From NCBI GenBank assembly GCA_019802505.1, contig JAFMOC010000007.1, forward strand, positions 13,216,501 through 13,280,500: 64,000 bases of DNA, read 5' to 3'. A program made the position numbers and the translations under genes. Each line of letters begins with the position of its first letter. Positions within the stretch are counted from its first letter, which is position 1. A model generated the notes under the pieces. The model was not told the DNA's origin and made no database searches. It worked only from the letters and a program-made list of their open reading frames with translations. This DNA comes from Corydoras sp. C115 (Eukaryota > Chordata > Actinopteri > Siluriformes > Callichthyidae). Below are positions 61,001 through 64,000 of this stretch, one piece after another.

Positions 61001-63650
61001 AGTTCCATGTTCCAAAATGAACTTTGTAGTTCTACAATTACAGACTGTAGGACCCCAATAGTACAATTAGAGTGCATGTATTATTTGGTTGGTGCATTAT
61101 TCCTATTCCAGCAGTGTCACTGAGGTGTTTAAATGAAACTACTAAATTTATACTGTTGTTTAGTACATTTTGTCATTTCGTAAATAATGAAAGAAAAAGA
61201 AAATGTTTTGGTGTTTAAAAAAATTGTTCTGTAACTGCTGTAACTTCAACAGATTAAATTAGATGGATTGCTGTATGTCTGGCTTTTACATGATAATTTA
61301 AATAAAAAGTGCATATATACAACATGTACAAAACCAAAAAATCCTTAATATTTAAAAAATAAATTACACTCGATTTTTTAATCTTTTTTAATCTGTAATT
61401 CAGTAGGCTGCTGCTGATCAAACAATAAAATTATTAAATGAAAGAAAAACAGTGGTTTTTAGTGATACCAGTAAAGGGGATAAACTGCTAACAATGCTAA
61501 CAAAGAACTGCCATCGACTAGATTGCATATAACAATGTTACAATTACCAGATTAGAAACCAGCTTTATGGTTGATTTTTGCAAAATATTTTTGTGTCATG
61601 TCCTGTCTCTATCCAGACACCACTTGCCTAAAAATACCCACCAGGTGAGAACAGAAGTTAAAGAATTCCTGTAATGATTTAAAAGGATATTCGGGACAAT
61701 CATTTCAGTGAATTCTTTGAACCTTGCCCTGAGCTCATATAAAGAAAAAAACCTGTACCTGAAACATATTCTGCACAGGGCGCCACAGTCTGTGGAAAAC
61801 ATTTGTTGGAAATTTTACTCAGAGATGCTGCTTAATACAAGAGTATGAGTATGATCACGATGTTAAGACATTTAAGGCAAGCAAGTTCATGACATAAAAG
61901 CACATCTTTTGTAATTAAATTACTGTAGAAGAAATTGAAATAGAGTTGTTTAACTAAAAGAATTTCAGAAGTATAACCAACTGTTTAGACAAGATGGACT
62001 TTGTTTCAGAGATATGTCTCTGAAGTCATTTGACCACATGACATTTGTTTATCACTGATTTGCAAAGGAATAATAGAAGTCATAGATTCAAAAGATTAGT
62101 GTTTACTCAATGTACACATTGTTTCTTTAAATAGCTTTTCCTGTTTCTTGCAGAAAACATTTTACGAAGGATTTCTGATCACATGTCAACTTTAAAAGTG
62201 GTACTATAAAAAAGCACTGGTTAGACACTGCATGGGTTTCTACACTGAAATTTATGAAATAGCTATTTAAATGGTAATACTTTTTAGAAAAGCTAAACAT
62301 TTCAAGCTCCCCTAATTCATAAACTCATCTGTAATATCTGAATCTGTAATAGCATTTCTATGAGGTGTGGCAATGTTATATCCTAAATTATTATTACTCA
62401 GAAGGTGGTCGGAATCACACAGACATACAAACAGCAGATTTGAGCTTGACACATGGTATTTATGTTGACAGTTTACCCATCATCCAACAAACAAATGTAA
62501 ATTCTAATGTATAAATCTTACAAGTTCACTAAAATACCAAACAATGCTGCTTTATTGATTGACCATTTAACTGATTTAAATAATGCACTTTCATGTGGAC
62601 CTAAACACTTTAACAATTTGTTTAAAATAACCCTTGATAATGCTGTTCTTCTTAGACTGTACACAATAAGAAATGTGCCTTAAAATGATGACATTTTGTC
62701 AATTTCCTTTTAGAGTAATACATGTATCATTTTAATTTTTATGGATTTTATTTTATTTTCAGAATATGTTCATGAAATTCCAGTTTATGATTTGATCTTA
62801 TGTAAAGCTGCTTTTGTTACAATTTTTGACTGCAAAAACCATAAATAAAATAAAAGGAATAAAATGAAAGAGCAACTGAAAATAAGATTTAATTGAAATC
62901 AGTAAAATGACTGCACAGAAAATGCACAGAAGTTTGCAAGCTTCTTTGATAGATTGTCTCGAACCTGAAGAGTGGGATTTAATAGTTTGATGACAAAAAT
63001 TATAATTCCGTACTATATCTTCCCAACTCTGTCCGTAAGGCAATATCACTAAGCAGTTTTAAGAAACTACTTAAGACACATATTTTTAACATATACCTGT
63101 TCTAAAAAAAAAAAAAGGGGGGGGGCGCAGCATCAAATAACAATCAGGTTTGATGTATTTACAGTGTAGTTGGTTTTCTGCACAGCTTCCGACTTGTGAT
63201 GTTCTCATTTGTAAGTCGCTTTGGATAAAAGCATCTGCTAAATGACTAAATGTAAATGTAATATTGCATACACGTTTTATGTATATATTCTATATGTAAT
63301 ATTCCTACCTTAGTGAGAAGAACTAGCGTAATCCCAGGCCACAGAGCTAAGCAGTACATAGAGTGAGGCATCATGGGAAAATAGCCTTCCTTCATTGTCG
63401 TTTCCAGAAACACTCTGGTTGGGGTCATAGGGTCTGAAGCTGGCCATTGAAGAGCCTGCAAAGGATCCTCCGCCATCTAGATTAAACAAACCACAGAACT
63501 ATATGAAGCTTTATTCTATTATTAAAGAGTTAAATAAGAACTAACTTTACACGTTATTAGGAAAAATGTTATCATTGGTAAACGGGGGATATACCTGAAC
63601 ATCAGAATCAGTAAACTGAAAGACGGGGGGACTGTCACAACTCCGATGAT
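55097..63650 (-). CDS. hps1: HPS1, BLOC-3 complex subunit 1 (3' ten exons)
   Basis: Partial gene; its 5' exons lie past the right edge. Exons in transcript order: 63595-63650, 63309-63476, 59758-59937, 58033-58109, 57760-57891, 57589-57654, 56407-56551, 56149-56262, 55943-56025 and 55097-55259. All phases fit, giving 393 residues to the stop, equal to about the last 393 of the 700 in human HPS1. Landmarks are MAEDPLQAL, PHSMYCLALWPGITLVLLTK, DWKEFLLVKSRRNTTM, PGLVHFIYVDRTAGQM, DYYFCYFMWFENE, KLLRYYSK and the end LARKLWEPSRIPLL. The region includes the last longin-type domains. HPS1 pairs with HPS4 as BLOC-3, the exchange factor for Rab32/Rab38 in making melanosomes and other lysosome-related organelles. 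Nine introns have GT-AG borders or fit them except the one at 56552-57588, which is AT-AC. A decayed transposon lies in the intron at 58110-59757. Confidence 0.95.
56552..57588 (-). other. AT-AC (U12-type) intron of hps1
   Basis: The exon ends ATGATTTC and the intron begins ATATCCTTTT, a perfect U12 5' splice site. It ends CATACTAAC with exon C-TAT-CTG. The branch-point-like GCTTTAAC puts its adenosine (56564) 12 nt before the splice. No GT or AG is available at the positions needed, and TC|C keeps serine-tyrosine-leucine in frame. Human HPS1 is known, as I recall, to have an AT-AC intron in this part. Confidence 0.9.
58739..59575 (-). pseudogene. Decayed Tc1/mariner-like transposon in hps1 intron
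   Basis: On the minus strand 'RKLTEHGQQIMTHIVRSGRQ', 'LWSWSDESPFSIWQSDGRVWVW' and 'VKFGLGGIMVWG' are pieces of a Tc1-like transposase with the first catalytic Asp. The end 'tgagcaaatacttttggcaa tata' at 59550-59575 is the typical terminus of this family. The C-terminal catalytic half and the other end are deleted. Confidence 0.85.
60516..60745 (+). mobile_element. tRNA-derived SINE (third type)
   Basis: Contains 'ggtttgtggttaaggaacca', 'gttttgattctcagtctc', 'tatccccctgggtgccgtga' and 'ggttaaatgtggaggacaaa tttc', a combination typical of a widespread teleost SINE with a tRNA-like head. The copy is old. Confidence 0.6.
63010..63262 (+). mobile_element. 5'-truncated L2-type LINE end
   Basis: Matches the 3' end of the LINE at 8712-10005 ('ttcccaactctgtccgtaag', 'acttgtgatgttctcatttg taagtcgctttgg') and ends in ATGTAA repeats. 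Confidence 0.85.
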
Positions 63651-64000
63651 CTGTGTTAATATGACACAAATGGCTTAATTAAGTGAATAAATTAAAGTAG
63701 AGTAAATGAATTAATTAAGTGAAAGTAAAGATGGCTTTTTTAAATATACAATAAATCAATGAAAAAAAAAATACAAATTGTATTATTCCCAAGTCAATTA
63801 TTGGCAATTTTGAACATAGCCTAATACAAAGCCCATTATAAAATAGTTTACTTAAAAGTACATCACATAATATTTTGCATACAGTGGGATAAAACAAGTT
63901 TTTTATATAATTATATGTCATTCTATCTAATTACTTTTAATAAATGATAAAAATGAAGAAAAGTAAAATGCATGCAAAAGCAGTATGTAATGAATGTAAA
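63651..64000 (-). other. Part of the next hps1 intron
   Basis: AT-rich sequence upstream of the exon at 63595-63650, with acceptor ACACAG at 63651. No further exon is seen before the window ends. Confidence 0.6.

Larger units (their letters stand above)
59938..63308 (-). other. Long hps1 intron with repeat remnants
   Basis: 3,371-bp intron. It holds a tRNA-derived SINE at 60516-60745, a short transposon end ('accagtcaaaagtttgggga cacc') near 60940 with a scrap of another repeat near 61080-61130, and an L2 LINE tail at 63010-63262. The rest is AT-rich and I see no exon. Confidence 0.6.

Overview
The window is genomic DNA of a ray-finned fish, most likely an otophysan teleost (catfish, characin or cyprinid relatives). 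The evidence is vertebrate-type split genes with GT-AG introns, Tc1/mariner transposons, L2-type LINEs, and about 28 copies or fragments of one tRNA-derived SINE with a DANA/V-SINE-like core. Nothing is prokaryotic. Species cannot be told from the sequence.

Layout. (1) 1-14.3 kb, minus strand: the two alternative first exons of prkg1 (cGMP-dependent protein kinase 1). The beta exon is at 1.6-1.9 kb and the alpha exon at 13.8-14.1 kb, each under a CpG-rich promoter; the shared downstream exons lie off the left edge. The DNA between them is packed with nested SINEs, LINE pieces and microsatellites. (2) 14.3-26.9 kb: non-coding spacer with SINEs, a small MITE, an unidentified repeat pair, and a LINE tail inside GA/CA microsatellites. 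(3) 26.9-29.4 kb, minus strand: a two-exon NK1-class homeobox gene (nkx1.2-like). It is followed to about 40 kb by mostly repeat-poor non-coding DNA with several sharp, complex patches that look like enhancers, interrupted by one nearly complete Tc1 transposon. (4) 40.8-46.1 kb, plus strand: morn4, with a complete 146-residue coding sequence in four coding exons. (5) 49.1-50.9 kb, plus strand: a compact six-exon alpha-2,3-sialyltransferase of the ST3GAL5/ST3GAL7 type. (6) 55.1-63.65 kb, minus strand: the 3' ten exons of hps1 (BLOC-3 subunit), whose 5' part runs off the right edge; one of its introns is an AT-AC (U12-type) intron.

The genes are neighbours rather than a pathway. prkg1 is a cGMP signalling kinase, nkx1.2 a developmental transcription factor, morn4 a MORN-repeat adaptor, the sialyltransferase a Golgi enzyme, and hps1 a lysosome-related-organelle factor. 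PRKG1, NKX1-2, MORN4 and HPS1 are all on human chromosome 10, so this is a rearranged chromosome-10-like block. I see no prokaryote-style or wholly new system. The most notable points are the AT-AC intron in hps1, the linked diagnostic differences that split the SINE family into two subfamilies, several layers of nested insertion, three long perfect or near-perfect hairpins, and an apparently teleost-retained sialyltransferase between morn4 and hps1.
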